Positions 1-9,466 of a stretch of DNA of 64,000 nucleotides are shown in pieces. Source of the stretch: Dysgonamonadaceae bacterium (lineage in GTDB: Bacteria; Bacteroidota; Bacteroidia; Bacteroidales; Azobacteroidaceae); assembly GCA_031253625.1 (NCBI GenBank), contig JAIRVZ010000014.1:1-64000 (forward strand), read 5' to 3'. The position numbers and the translations under genes are program-made. Each line of letters starts with the position of its first letter. Position 1 is the first letter of the stretch. The notes beneath the pieces are model-generated. The model was not told the origin of the DNA and did not search any database. It was given only the letters and a program-made list of their open reading frames with translations.

Positions 1-321
1 AAATTTGGTACAACAAAAAAAGAAGGCATTCGGCTATAAATAATTTAACAATAGAAGAATTTGAGAATATAAATAAAAACAGTCTTAACTTTTTATGCGG
101 GTAAAGTTAGGAATTCCAGCGCAACGTTTATTCCAGAGAGTTAAGAAAACATCAAGTACCACTTCTTGTGACCACTCTTCTTTTTTCAGATAATAAATTG
201 CAATGCGAAAAAACTTATTGTATAAGAGATTGTATAATAATTTGAAATCATTTTCGCGACCATGATCTCTCAATCTAATTAATAGTGTGTCGACTTCTTT
301 ATTACACTTCATGGGGTGCAA
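1..321 (-). pseudogene. ECF-type RNA polymerase sigma factor remnant (region 2), interrupted by an in-frame stop and cut by the window edge
   Basis: ORF 85..321 reads ...NDFKLLYNLLYNKFFRIAIYYLKKEEWSQEVVLDVFLTLWNKR..., like sigma-70 region 2. After the TAA, the same frame continues DCFYLYSQILLLLNYL then stops again. Confidence 0.45.
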
Positions 322-376
322 ATCTATAAATACTATTTTGAACTGACATAAGAAATTTATAGATTTGTGATTATTT

Positions 377-2341
377 TTATTTTAGTAACATTTCATAATT
401 ATTTACTTCGGATGTGCATTCTGTCCATTTTTCCATAGCATTATCCAACTCTTCCTTCTTTTTTCCGTGCTCTATTAATAAATCAACATTAGAGGCACCT
501 TCGGGAGTTGATAATTGTTGTTCGATTGATTTTATTTCAAGTTCGAGTTTTTCAATTTTTTCTTCGCATTCGGAAACATTCTTTTCTAATTTCCGGAGTA
601 TTTTTTGTTGCTCTTTTCGTTCTGCGTAAGACGATGCACCCCCAATCCCCTGAAGGGGACTTTTAGAGTCTGAGATATTTTCAGAAGTCCCCTTTAGGGG
701 ATTTAGGGGTTGTTTTTCCAATTCACTCAACCGCTCTATTTTCTTTCGCTCCAAAAATTCGGAAATTCCGCCAAGGTGTTCTTTTACTCGTTGATTTCCG
801 AACTCATAGACTTTATCGACCAATCCGGATAAAAATTCACGGTCGTGTGAAACCAAGATGACAGTTCCGTCAAATTCTTTCAAAGCATCTTTCAAAATAT
901 CTTTCGAACGCATATCCAAATGATTGGTCGGCTCGTCGAGAATCAATAAGTTTACCGGTTCAAGTAACAATTTAATCATGGCCAAACGACTTCGTTCTCC
1001 TCCCGAGAGGACGGCCACTTTCTTATCGGATACCTCTCCTCCAAACATAAAAGCACCGAGAATGTCCCGGATTTTTGTTCGGATATCTCCGGTTGCAACA
1101 TAGTCGATTGTTTCGAAAACAGTTAGCTTTTCATCTAACATATCGGCTTGATTCTGTGCAAAATAGCCGATTTTCACATTGTGTCCCAATTGAAGTTTGC
1201 CGGTATATGGGATTTGCTCCATGATACATTTGACCAATGTAGATTTTCCTTCTCCGTTTTTGCCCACGAAAGCCACTTTATCTCCCCGGTTGATGGTAAA
1301 TGTTGCTTTTTCAAAAACCAAATGATTACCATAACTTTTGGCAACATTTTCTGCAATCACCGGATATGAACCGGAACGGGGCGCAGGTGGAAATTTGAGT
1401 CTTATCATGGCATTGTCTTCGTCATCGACTTCAAGGCGATCAATCTTTTCCAATTGTTTGATGCGACTTTGCACTTGTACCGCTTTGGTTGCCTTATAAC
1501 GAAAACGTTCGATAAAAGCCTCAGTATCTTCGATTTGTTTTTGTTGATTTTCGTAAGCCCGCAATTGCTGTTCGCGTCTTTCTTTCCTCAATACAACATA
1601 TTTGGAATAATTCACGCGGTAGTCGTATATTTTTCCAAGCGAAATTTCAATGGTTCGTTGTGTTACATTATCGATGAAAGTACGGTCGTGTGAAACCAAA
1701 ATAACAGCATTCGCCCTTGTGGACAGGAAATTTTCGAGCCATTGTATGGATTCGATATCCAAGTGGTTGGTCGGCTCATCTAAGAGCAAAATGTCTGGTC
1801 GCTTTAGCAACAGTTTGGCTAATTCGATTCGCATACGCCAACCTCCGCTGAATTCATTTGTAGGCCGGTTAAAATCGTTGCGGGAGAATCCCAATCCGAT
1901 TAATGTGCGTTCTACTTCTGCTTGGAAATTAGAACCGCCTTCCATCAGCAGTTGCTCGCTAAGCGTGGTTACTTTATCTATGATTTTATGATATTCTTCC
2001 GATTCATAGTCGGTTCTCTCGGCTAATTCGAGATTCAAACGTTCAATGTCGGATTCCATTTGCTGGATATGCTCGAACGATAAAGATGCCTCTTCCAATA
2101 CTGTTCTTTCATCTGTAAGAACCATTTGTTGAGGTAAATAACCGATAGTAACATCTTTCGGCATGGAAACGCGACCTTTTGTCGGAGCGTTTATCCCGGC
2201 AAAGATTTTCAGCATGGTGCTTTTCCCCGCACCGTTTTTACCGACCAAAGCAATCTTGTCCTTTTTGTCGACGACAAAAGAAATATCATCAAAGAGGGTA
2301 AATCCTCCGAATTCAACTGTTAAACTTTCTACGGAAAACAT
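377..2341 (-). CDS. ABC-F family ATP-binding protein (Uup/YheS-like)
   Basis: Two ABC domains with Walker A GKNGAGKST / GKNGEGKST, signatures FSGGWRMR / LSGGERSR, Walker B LLLLDEPTNHLD / LLILDEPTNHLD. Confidence 0.95.
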   Translation of the reverse strand: MFSVESLTVEFGGFTLFDDISFVVDKKDKIALVGKNGAGKSTMLKIFAGINAPTKGRVSMPKDVTIGYLPQQMVLTDERTVLEEASLSFEHIQQMESDIERLNLELAERTDYESEEYHKIIDKVTTLSEQLLMEGGSNFQAEVERTLIGLGFSRNDFNRPTNEFSGGWRMRIELAKLLLKRPDILLLDEPTNHLDIESIQWLENFLSTRANAVILVSHDRTFIDNVTQRTIEISLGKIYDYRVNYSKYVVLRKERREQQLRAYENQQKQIEDTEAFIERFRYKATKAVQVQSRIKQLEKIDRLEVDDEDNAMIRLKFPPAPRSGSYPVIAENVAKSYGNHLVFEKATFTINRGDKVAFVGKNGEGKSTLVKCIMEQIPYTGKLQLGHNVKIGYFAQNQADMLDEKLTVFETIDYVATGDIRTKIRDILGAFMFGGEVSDKKVAVLSGGERSRLAMIKLLLEPVNLLILDEPTNHLDMRSKDILKDALKEFDGTVILVSHDREFLSGLVDKVYEFGNQRVKEHLGGISEFLERKKIERLSELEKQPLNPLKGTSENISDSKSPLQGIGGASSYAERKEQQKILRKLEKNVSECEEKIEKLELEIKSIEQQLSTPEGASNVDLLIEHGKKKEELDNAMEKWTECTSEVNNYEMLLK

Positions 2342-3246
2342 TAAAACAGTTTATCAGGATATTCTCCTTTGCTGATTAATTCTTGTATTTTATCTACAAC
2401 CATTTGGCGGTCTTCGGCATAAGTTACACCAAACCATTTAGAAGGAGTATCCAGCACTTTTACAGTACACTTTTTGCTTGTAATCAGGTTGTTTACAACC
2501 ATGGGGATAAAGTATTCAGCTTTGATATTTGCTGCATTTTCTTTCAAGAAATCTACGAAATAATCTTCTGAATATTGGAAATATTCGGGAGTGAATCCCC
2601 ACATATTCATGGAAACAGGCACATTTTCACCTGCGGGAACCATGTTTTCATTTTCATCTTTATATTTGATAACACCGTCCGTATCACGAATGATATAAGT
2701 ACGTTCTACAACTGTGGTCAAATTATCATTGGCATCGGTTGCGCAAATACCACGAGCCACAGAACCACTTTCCGACAATGTATTTCCCAAACGGTAACCG
2801 ACCATGCAATAGTCGTTTTGCTTGCCGTTCAATCCGGATAAATAGTCTGCAAGGATTTTAAAGCTTTCGCGACCATAGAAATCGTCGGCATTAATGACAG
2901 CAAAAGGCTCTTTAATCGCATCTTTTCCCATTAACACAGCATGATTTGTTCCCCAAGGCTTTACACGCTCCGGATTGAGAGTAAATCCTTCGGGAAGGTA
3001 ATCCAACTCCTGAAACACCAATTCTACAGGGATAACATTTTGATATTTGGTGATAATTTTTTCGCGAAAATCAGCCTCAAAAGAATGACGAATGACGAAT
3101 ACCACTTTCCCGAATCCGCCTCTTACGGCATCATAGATAGAATAATCCATAATTGTTTCACCGTTGGGGCCTAATCCGTCAAGTTGTTTTAATCCGCCAT
3201 AACGGCTACCCATTCCGGCAGCGAGTACAAATAATGTTGGTTTCAT
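2341..3246 (-). CDS. Sugar-phosphate nucleotidyltransferase family protein
   Basis: MKPTLFVLAAGMGSRYGGLKQLDGLGPNGETIMDYSIYDA; NTP-transferase N-terminal motif. The ORF-track start at 3306 reads into a palindromic repeat, so the start at 3246 is preferred. Confidence 0.85.
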   Translation of the reverse strand: MKPTLFVLAAGMGSRYGGLKQLDGLGPNGETIMDYSIYDAVRGGFGKVVFVIRHSFEADFREKIITKYQNVIPVELVFQELDYLPEGFTLNPERVKPWGTNHAVLMGKDAIKEPFAVINADDFYGRESFKILADYLSGLNGKQNDYCMVGYRLGNTLSESGSVARGICATDANDNLTTVVERTYIIRDTDGVIKYKDENENMVPAGENVPVSMNMWGFTPEYFQYSEDYFVDFLKENAANIKAEYFIPMVVNNLITSKKCTVKVLDTPSKWFGVTYAEDRQMVVDKIQELISKGEYPDKLF

Positions 3247-3276
3247 GAGATATTGTTTATTGAGTTTATTATATAC

Positions 3277-3356
3277 TTTTGAAACACATAGGCACATAGG
3301 ACACATAGATAATTTTAAAAGTTTCTATGTGTCCTATGTGCCTATGTATTTCAAAA
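3277..3356. repeat. Near-perfect 33-bp inverted repeat (likely terminator/intergenic palindrome)
   Basis: ttttgaaacacataggcacataggacacataga (3277-3309) versus tctatgtgtcctatgtgcctatgtatttcaaaa (3324-3356), one mismatch. Confidence 0.85.
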
Positions 3357-3363
3357 AAGCTAA

Positions 3364-3699
3364 TTATTCCGCTGGAAATTCTGCCGGAGCAGAAAAAGGA
3401 GAAACTGCGTTCGGGTCGACAGTTATTGCATTTTGAATGTCTTGTTTGATTTCAGAATCTCTTGTCCCTGTAACGTGTTTCGGAATAAAAACAGCAGCCA
3501 CAACACACAATACAACAACAGTGCCGGCCAAAGACCAAGTAGCTTTTTCCAAGAAATCGGTAGTTTTACGCACTCCCATCACTTGGTTTGAAGAAGAGAA
3601 TCCTGCAGCTAAACCTCCACCTTTGGAGTTTTGAATCATTACGATAAATATCAAAAGGATAGCAGCGATAACAATCAAGACAGTAATAAATCCGTACAT
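3364..3699 (-). CDS. secG: Preprotein translocase subunit SecG
   Basis: MYGFITVLIVIAAILLIFIVMIQNSKGGGLAAGFSSSNQVMGVRKTTDFLEKATW; SecG family pattern. Confidence 0.93.
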   Translation of the reverse strand: MYGFITVLIVIAAILLIFIVMIQNSKGGGLAAGFSSSNQVMGVRKTTDFLEKATWSLAGTVVVLCVVAAVFIPKHVTGTRDSEIKQDIQNAITVDPNAVSPFSAPAEFPAE

Positions 3700-3710
3700 T
3701 TTATTTAATT

Positions 3711-4424
3711 TTATTTATTGTTAATAATCAAATTTTTTAATTCTTCAATTTGGAGTGCAAAGTAAGCACTTTTTTCCGGATATTGCAAGCTTAACTTTTG
3801 GATAATTTGCAATGCTTTTTCATATTTTTTCTGTTTGATATATATTTTGGCCAAAGTTTCCGACAAAAAGTCTGTTTTTTCGTTTAATTGAGGTAATTCG
3901 GATGTCTCATTGGCGCTTTCATTCAACTTGATTTTAATAGAAGATTGTTTGTCTTTTTCGATAAAATCGTCTATGGTTTTCTGATGTTTCAGTGGTTGAG
4001 CATGGGTTAAATTATTTTTCTCATCTTCGGATAAGCCGGAAAAATAATCCGACGAAACCAATGTTTCGGAATTGCTCCCAAGAGAGAGTTTTTCCGCTGT
4101 TACATTTTCTGAAGTAAGGAAAGAATCAATGAAAGCAAAAGTATCTGCTACTTCTTTTTCTTCCAAGTTATTGAAATTGAAAGATGCGAATTTATCTTTT
4201 TCTATCCAAAAATAAAGCTTTTTCCTATCGGGTGCATAAAACGCCATTTTACGCAATTCCATGGGAAAAGAGAGATCTTTTTCTACTTGCAAATTTTTGA
4301 GATAGAGCATTCTAACCGTTTGAAAATAAGGATATTCTTCAACCAAGCTTTTTAGTTGCAACAATGTATCTCCGTTCAACAATTCCGGAGATTTTATCAG
4401 CTTGAAAATATCATTAACAGTCAT
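3711..4424 (-). CDS. TPR-like hypothetical protein
   Basis: 237 aa; C-terminal TPR-like LAKIYIKQKKYEKALQIIQKLSLQYPEKSAYFALQIEELK. Confidence 0.65.
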   Translation of the reverse strand: MTVNDIFKLIKSPELLNGDTLLQLKSLVEEYPYFQTVRMLYLKNLQVEKDLSFPMELRKMAFYAPDRKKLYFWIEKDKFASFNFNNLEEKEVADTFAFIDSFLTSENVTAEKLSLGSNSETLVSSDYFSGLSEDEKNNLTHAQPLKHQKTIDDFIEKDKQSSIKIKLNESANETSELPQLNEKTDFLSETLAKIYIKQKKYEKALQIIQKLSLQYPEKSAYFALQIEELKNLIINNK

Positions 4425-4952
4425 CTACCAGTTTCCTAAAGTGGCATTATAAATTAGATCGACTAAATCGTCGATTATTTTCGGAATCAATTGAACTTGT
4501 GCCTCTTCTATTGACACGTCATTTGGAAACGACTGGGCAGCAGTGAAACTTTGATCCAAATCGTCACTCGGTCTTTTATTATTTGTATATCTAACTCTCA
4601 CAGTAATAGAAAGTTCTGACATTGAAGCAAGCGGCGGTGATGCCTGAGAACTTTCCCTTACGGCCGTTTCTTTTATGTTATATCCGGTTATTTCTCCTTC
4701 TAATTCAAGGTCTGCATTATTATCTACAAGGCGTAATCGTGTTTGTCTTATGTATTTATTTCTTAAAGCATCACTAAATGTCGCAGAAAGTGAAGGAGCA
4801 AACGCTGTATGATTAGGAAAATCACTGATAGAAATTGTTTTAACCAGATTATAATCAACAGATGCTCCATTGAGTTGGTAAGATATGGAGCATGAGTTAA
4901 GTAGAATGATTATTGTAAGCGTCATTCCGAACGCCGTGAGGAAACTCTTCAT
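4425..4952 (-). CDS. LptE-like LPS-assembly lipoprotein (Bacteroidetes type)
   Basis: Lipoprotein signal ...IIILLNSCSISYQLNGASVDYNLVKTISISDFPNHT; adjacent to a sigma-54 regulator. Confidence 0.8.
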   Translation of the reverse strand: MKSFLTAFGMTLTIIILLNSCSISYQLNGASVDYNLVKTISISDFPNHTAFAPSLSATFSDALRNKYIRQTRLRLVDNNADLELEGEITGYNIKETAVRESSQASPPLASMSELSITVRVRYTNNKRPSDDLDQSFTAAQSFPNDVSIEEAQVQLIPKIIDDLVDLIYNATLGNW

Positions 4953-4954
4953 TA

Positions 4955-6133
4955 TTACTCTAAATTATATTCTTTTATTTTGCGATAAAGGGTTCTTTCT
5001 GATATTTTTAAGTCAGCAGCAGCATCTCTCCTTTTTCCGTTGTGACGAATCAATGCTTTGCGAATCATATCTTTTTCGACTTCTTCGAGCGATAAAGTTT
5101 CTTCTACATAATCATCGGCATATTGAATCTGTTCATCTTCCTCCGGTGATGGAGATGTATATGTTACCGGTTTTTCGACCATAGGAGAAGGAGTATTACC
5201 CGACATGATTCCGTGTACCAATGCTTTTAAGTCATTGACATCTTTTTTCATATCAAACAAAACCTGATAGAGGATTTCTCGCTCGCTTCCAAATGTTTTC
5301 AAATCTCCCTCTTTGCGAGTTAAAGCCGGCAATCGTTCGATATCAGGATTGGTGAGATATGTTTTAAGCGTAGCAGCCGAAATTTCCCTTTCGGTTTCTA
5401 TAATCGACATGCGCTCGGTAATATTTTTCAACTCCCTGATGTTTCCGGGCCAACGATAATTAATCAATGTATGTTTGGCATCTTCCGACAATTGAACAGG
5501 TGGCATTTTGTATTTTTCTGAAAAATCGCCGGCAAATTTCCTGAACAAAAGTAGAATATCTTCTTTTCTTTCACGCAAAGGTGGAACATGAATGGGCACC
5601 GTATTTAACCGATAATATAAATCTTCTCTGAATTTACCATTTCTGATAGCCTGAATCAGATCGACATTTGTGGCTGCCACAATCCTGACATCCGTTTTTT
5701 GCACTTTGGATGAACCTACTTTCAAAAATTCGCCATATTCCAATACGCGCAATAAACGAGCTTGAGTCGATATGGGCAACTCTCCTACCTCATCCAAAAA
5801 AATCGTACCGCCATTGGCAACTTCAAAGTAACCTTTTCGTTCGCCCAAAGCCCCGGTAAACGAACCTTTTTCGTGTCCGAATAATTCCGAATCGATTGTT
5901 CCTTCAGGAATGGCTCCACAATTGACTGCAATATATTGACCATGTTTACGAGCACTGTTTTGATGAATCATCTGTGGAAACACTTCTTTCCCCACACCGC
6001 TTTCTCCGATAATCAAGACCGACAAATCGGTCGGAGCAATCAGTAATGCTTTTTCAATTTCCCTGTCTAACAACGGATTGTGCCCAATAATGCCGAATCG
6101 TTGCTTTATGCCTTGTATATCTACTTTCGCCAT
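4955..6133 (-). CDS. Sigma-54-dependent Fis-family transcriptional regulator
   Basis: GESGVGKEVFPQMIHQNS, GAFTGA-like GSFTGALGERKGYFE, C-terminal HTH GKRRDAAADLKISERTLYRKIKEYNLE. Confidence 0.92.
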   Translation of the reverse strand: MAKVDIQGIKQRFGIIGHNPLLDREIEKALLIAPTDLSVLIIGESGVGKEVFPQMIHQNSARKHGQYIAVNCGAIPEGTIDSELFGHEKGSFTGALGERKGYFEVANGGTIFLDEVGELPISTQARLLRVLEYGEFLKVGSSKVQKTDVRIVAATNVDLIQAIRNGKFREDLYYRLNTVPIHVPPLRERKEDILLLFRKFAGDFSEKYKMPPVQLSEDAKHTLINYRWPGNIRELKNITERMSIIETEREISAATLKTYLTNPDIERLPALTRKEGDLKTFGSEREILYQVLFDMKKDVNDLKALVHGIMSGNTPSPMVEKPVTYTSPSPEEDEQIQYADDYVEETLSLEEVEKDMIRKALIRHNGKRRDAAADLKISERTLYRKIKEYNLE

Positions 6134-6137
6134 AGCT

Positions 6138-7439
6138 TTATTTTTGAATTACCTTAACTTTATCTACCCGATTGTGGTCCATCACGAGTATTTCAAAAGT
6201 GAAATTTTCCCACTGAGCAACATCTCCCGGTTCGGGAACCCTTTCTAATTTATCCATCATATATCCGCCCAAAGTAATAGACGAAGTAAGTTCTTTATCT
6301 TGTACATTATCACTCTCCAATCCCATTTTTTCCAACAATTCTACAAACGGTATTTGCCCGTCGACAATTAAACTTCCGTCGGCCTGTTTAATCGAACTGT
6401 ATTCAAACTCATCTGTTTCGGATATATTGCCAACCAAGGCATCCAATATATCGTTGATGGTAACAAATCCTTTAACGCTTCCGAATTCATCGACTACAAT
6501 GGCCTGATAAGCTTTTTGTCTTTGAAAGCGTTCCATCACGGAATAAGCTTTGTTAGTTATAATTACAGCTTGCACGGGACGAGATATTTCTTTCAAATTG
6601 GCGATTTTCGCATCGAAATTATCTCCGATTAAATCTTTGGTATGAATAAATCCGATAACGTCGTCGATTTTTCCGTTACACAGCGGATAGACAGTATGAT
6701 TGTTTTCTTCAATAACCTTTTTATTCGTTTCGGGCGTATCTTGTATATCCAACCATTTAATTTCATTGCTGGGAGTCATTAATGTTCGGATACGCCTGTC
6801 TGCCAAGTTGAAAACATTGTGTATCAGTTCTTTTTCTGTTTCTTCAATTATTCCACCTTTGTGGCTTTCCGTTATGATGATTTTCAATTCTTCTTCCGAA
6901 TGGATGTCTTCCTGCTCGTGAATCGGTTGAATGCCAATTGCTCTCAGAATCAGATTCGCCAATCCGTTGAGTAACCAAATAAACGGACGAAACAAAATGT
7001 AGAAAATCCTCATCGGAATAGAAACCGCAAATGTAACAGGTACCGATTTTCTTATGGCCAACGATTTGGGAGCCAATTCTCCTAATACAATATGAAAAAT
7101 GGTAATTAAAAGAAAACCTGTGATTACAGCTAATTTTTGAACGATGGGTAGACTTAGATTTATTTTGAAAATCGAAAAAAAGCTAAGCATGATTTGGGTA
7201 AAAACACTTTCTCCAACCCATCCTAAAGCCAACGAAGCAATGGTGATACCTACTTGAGTTGCAGCCAAATAACCGTCTAAATTGCCTGTTACGTTTTTTG
7301 CAGCTCTGACAATAATTTTATTTGCTTTTTTTCTTACTTCAATTTGAGAATTCCGGACTTTTACGATGGCAAATTCGGCAGCAACGAAAAATCCGTTGAG
7401 GAAGACAAGAAATAGTATAAAGAGAAAATTGAGAGTCAT
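6138..7439 (-). CDS. Hemolysin/CNNM-family protein (DUF21 + CBS + CorC_HlyC)
   Basis: N-terminal DUF21 membrane domain, CBS motifs (HTVYPLCNGKIDDVIGFIHTKDLI), C-terminal transporter-associated domain. Confidence 0.9.
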   Translation of the reverse strand: MTLNFLFILFLVFLNGFFVAAEFAIVKVRNSQIEVRKKANKIIVRAAKNVTGNLDGYLAATQVGITIASLALGWVGESVFTQIMLSFFSIFKINLSLPIVQKLAVITGFLLITIFHIVLGELAPKSLAIRKSVPVTFAVSIPMRIFYILFRPFIWLLNGLANLILRAIGIQPIHEQEDIHSEEELKIIITESHKGGIIEETEKELIHNVFNLADRRIRTLMTPSNEIKWLDIQDTPETNKKVIEENNHTVYPLCNGKIDDVIGFIHTKDLIGDNFDAKIANLKEISRPVQAVIITNKAYSVMERFQRQKAYQAIVVDEFGSVKGFVTINDILDALVGNISETDEFEYSSIKQADGSLIVDGQIPFVELLEKMGLESDNVQDKELTSSITLGGYMMDKLERVPEPGDVAQWENFTFEILVMDHNRVDKVKVIQK

Positions 7440-7446
7440 TTAGCTT

Positions 7447-8469
7447 CTATATATTCAGTTCACTAAATTTTTGTATGTTTCGACAATAGAATGCAAATAT
7501 AATGCTTTTGCGATAAATTTGCGGTGGTAAATCACTTAAACTTTTCGACAAGTTATCTTTACGGATTTGTTCATATTGTTTTTTATTTTTTCTGAATTCT
7601 TTTCGTGCATTGAAAACAGCCATTAAATTGCCTCTTTCCCGTTTAAGAAAAAATACGAGAGCAGCCAGTATATCTAAGAAAAATCTGACGCGCAAAGTAT
7701 TTCGAAGTTGTTTTTCAGGCATATTTTTATATATCATCAACAAATTGTTCCGGAAGTTCAAAAACGTTTTTTTCGGGTTCTCCATAGAAAGTGTCGCTCC
7801 GCCCACATGATACACAACCGAAGTCGGCAGGCAGACAATTCTTTTGCCACGGCTTGCCAATCGCCAGCAAAAGTCGATTTCTTCCTGATGGGCAAAAAAA
7901 GACGGGTCCAAGCCACCGGCATTTTTATATTCTTCTGTTTTTACAAATAAACAGGCACCGCTTGCCCATAAAATATCTACACAGCTTTCGTATTGATGAG
8001 TGTCTTTTTCCACGACATGAAGAATCCGGCCTCTGCAAAACGGATAACCATAAACATCTAAGTATCCACCACATGCACCGGCATATTCAAACGAAGTTTT
8101 ATCTTTGTAAGACAAGATTTTTGGCTGTAAGGCAACTATATCCGGATGGGTTTCAAGATAATTCAAGGCAGGTTCAAGCCAATTGGGCGTTACTTCCACA
8201 TCAGAGTTCAGCAACACAACATATTGGTATTCCAATTGAGCGATTATACGATTGTATCCTTCGGCAAAACCGTAGTTTTTATCTAATTGAATGAGTTGTA
8301 TTTCAGGATGTGTTGATTTAATAAAGTCGACAGAACCATCGGTTGAAGCATTATTTGCAACAATGAGGTCGGCAATATCTTGAGAAGTATAGGCAAGCAG
8401 TGGCGGCAGAAATTTCTCCAATAAGGATTTTCCGTTCCAATTAAGAATGACGACTGCTATCTTTTTCAT
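7447..8469 (-). CDS. Glycosyltransferase family 2
   Basis: KKIAVVILNWNGKSLLEKFLPPLL...VVLLNSDVEVTPNWLEPAL; GT2 rhamnosyltransferase-like. Confidence 0.9.
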   Translation of the reverse strand: MKKIAVVILNWNGKSLLEKFLPPLLAYTSQDIADLIVANNASTDGSVDFIKSTHPEIQLIQLDKNYGFAEGYNRIIAQLEYQYVVLLNSDVEVTPNWLEPALNYLETHPDIVALQPKILSYKDKTSFEYAGACGGYLDVYGYPFCRGRILHVVEKDTHQYESCVDILWASGACLFVKTEEYKNAGGLDPSFFAHQEEIDFCWRLASRGKRIVCLPTSVVYHVGGATLSMENPKKTFLNFRNNLLMIYKNMPEKQLRNTLRVRFFLDILAALVFFLKRERGNLMAVFNARKEFRKNKKQYEQIRKDNLSKSLSDLPPQIYRKSIIFAFYCRNIQKFSELNI

Positions 8470-9437
8470 TGATTTTCAATAGTTGAGCGTTTGTGTTTCC
8501 ATCGATTATGCGACCACAGCCAAAGCGCGGGATTCCTCATGATTGTATTTTCCATCAAACGGATATATTTTTCCGTTATTTCATTTTCTTTCTCTGCCTT
8601 AGGATTATCGGAAATGATGATTATCTCAGCCTCATAATAACCTCGCTTAATCTTTTTTACGTCCATATAAAAAACAACGGCATTCGATTGATTCGCGATG
8701 CGTTCCGGACCTGTCAGTACCGAAGTTTCCTGATTTAAAAACGTAGTCCAATAGTGCATATTGTTTGGAGAAGGTTTTTGGTCTGCAATAAAACCTATTA
8801 TAAATTTCTTTCCTGCTCTTATCGACTTGATAATCGTGCGCAATACTTCTTTCTTTTCAATATTATCAGCATCAAAACGAGCGCGTAAATTGTACATTAA
8901 CTTATCAAACGGTTTATTCTTTAATTCCCTGTATATCTGACCAATAAGCATATCTTTGGGCAACCATAAAGCCAGCGAACTTACCCATTCCCAATTGCCA
9001 TAATGTCCTAAAGTCATCACAAAAGAATCTCCTTTTTCAAAGTAAGGTCGAAGTATTTCGATATTGGTAAAATTCATCCGCTTTCGGATTTCTTCTTTGG
9101 AAATATGCAGCACTTTGATGGTTTCAACAATACAATCACAGAAATTCCGGTAAAAATCTTTTTCTATGCGAATGATTTCCTTTTTCGATTTTTCGGGAAA
9201 AGATAATATCAGATTTTTTCGCACCAAACGACGACGATACCTGATAATGTGATACATCAAAAAGGACAATATATCGGATAGAATATATAGAACGCAAAAT
9301 GGTAAAAGCGCATGCAAAAAAGTTATTCCATATAAAAAATGATACACCCCTAAATCCCCTAAAGAGGACTTTGGTGCAGATTTTTTATCATTTTTGTATA
9401 ATTTCATTTTCATTATCAAATAAGGTTTTTCACTCAC
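8466..9437 (-). CDS. Lysophospholipid acyltransferase family (LpxL/HtrB-like)
   Basis: GHYGNWEW motif, FIADQKPSP motif. The start is uncertain (9437, 9413 or further inside) because the N-terminus lies in a repeat arm. Confidence 0.88.
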   Translation of the reverse strand: MSEKPYLIMKMKLYKNDKKSAPKSSLGDLGVYHFLYGITFLHALLPFCVLYILSDILSFLMYHIIRYRRRLVRKNLILSFPEKSKKEIIRIEKDFYRNFCDCIVETIKVLHISKEEIRKRMNFTNIEILRPYFEKGDSFVMTLGHYGNWEWVSSLALWLPKDMLIGQIYRELKNKPFDKLMYNLRARFDADNIEKKEVLRTIIKSIRAGKKFIIGFIADQKPSPNNMHYWTTFLNQETSVLTGPERIANQSNAVVFYMDVKKIKRGYYEAEIIIISDNPKAEKENEITEKYIRLMENTIMRNPALWLWSHNRWKHKRSTIENQ

Positions 9438-9466
9438 TTAAGTCCCCTTTAGGGGATTTAGGGGTT
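9343..9466. repeat. Inverted pair of CCCCTAAATCCCCTAAAGGGGACTT arms flanking a gene junction
   Basis: acacccctaaatcccctaaagaggacttt (9343-9371) and aagtcccctttaggggatttaggggtt (about 9440-9466). Confidence 0.85.

Noticed and set aside
414-2375. Plus-strand ORFs 414..629, 1148..1369, 1454..1693, 1650..1991, 2163..2375
   Set aside because: Antisense to a convincing ABC-F gene; no recognisable motifs; explained by codon structure of the real gene.
3247-3306. N-terminal extension MCPMCLCVSKVYNKLNKQYL of the nucleotidyltransferase ORF
   Set aside because: Encoded partly by the palindromic repeat; a normal family start is at 3246.
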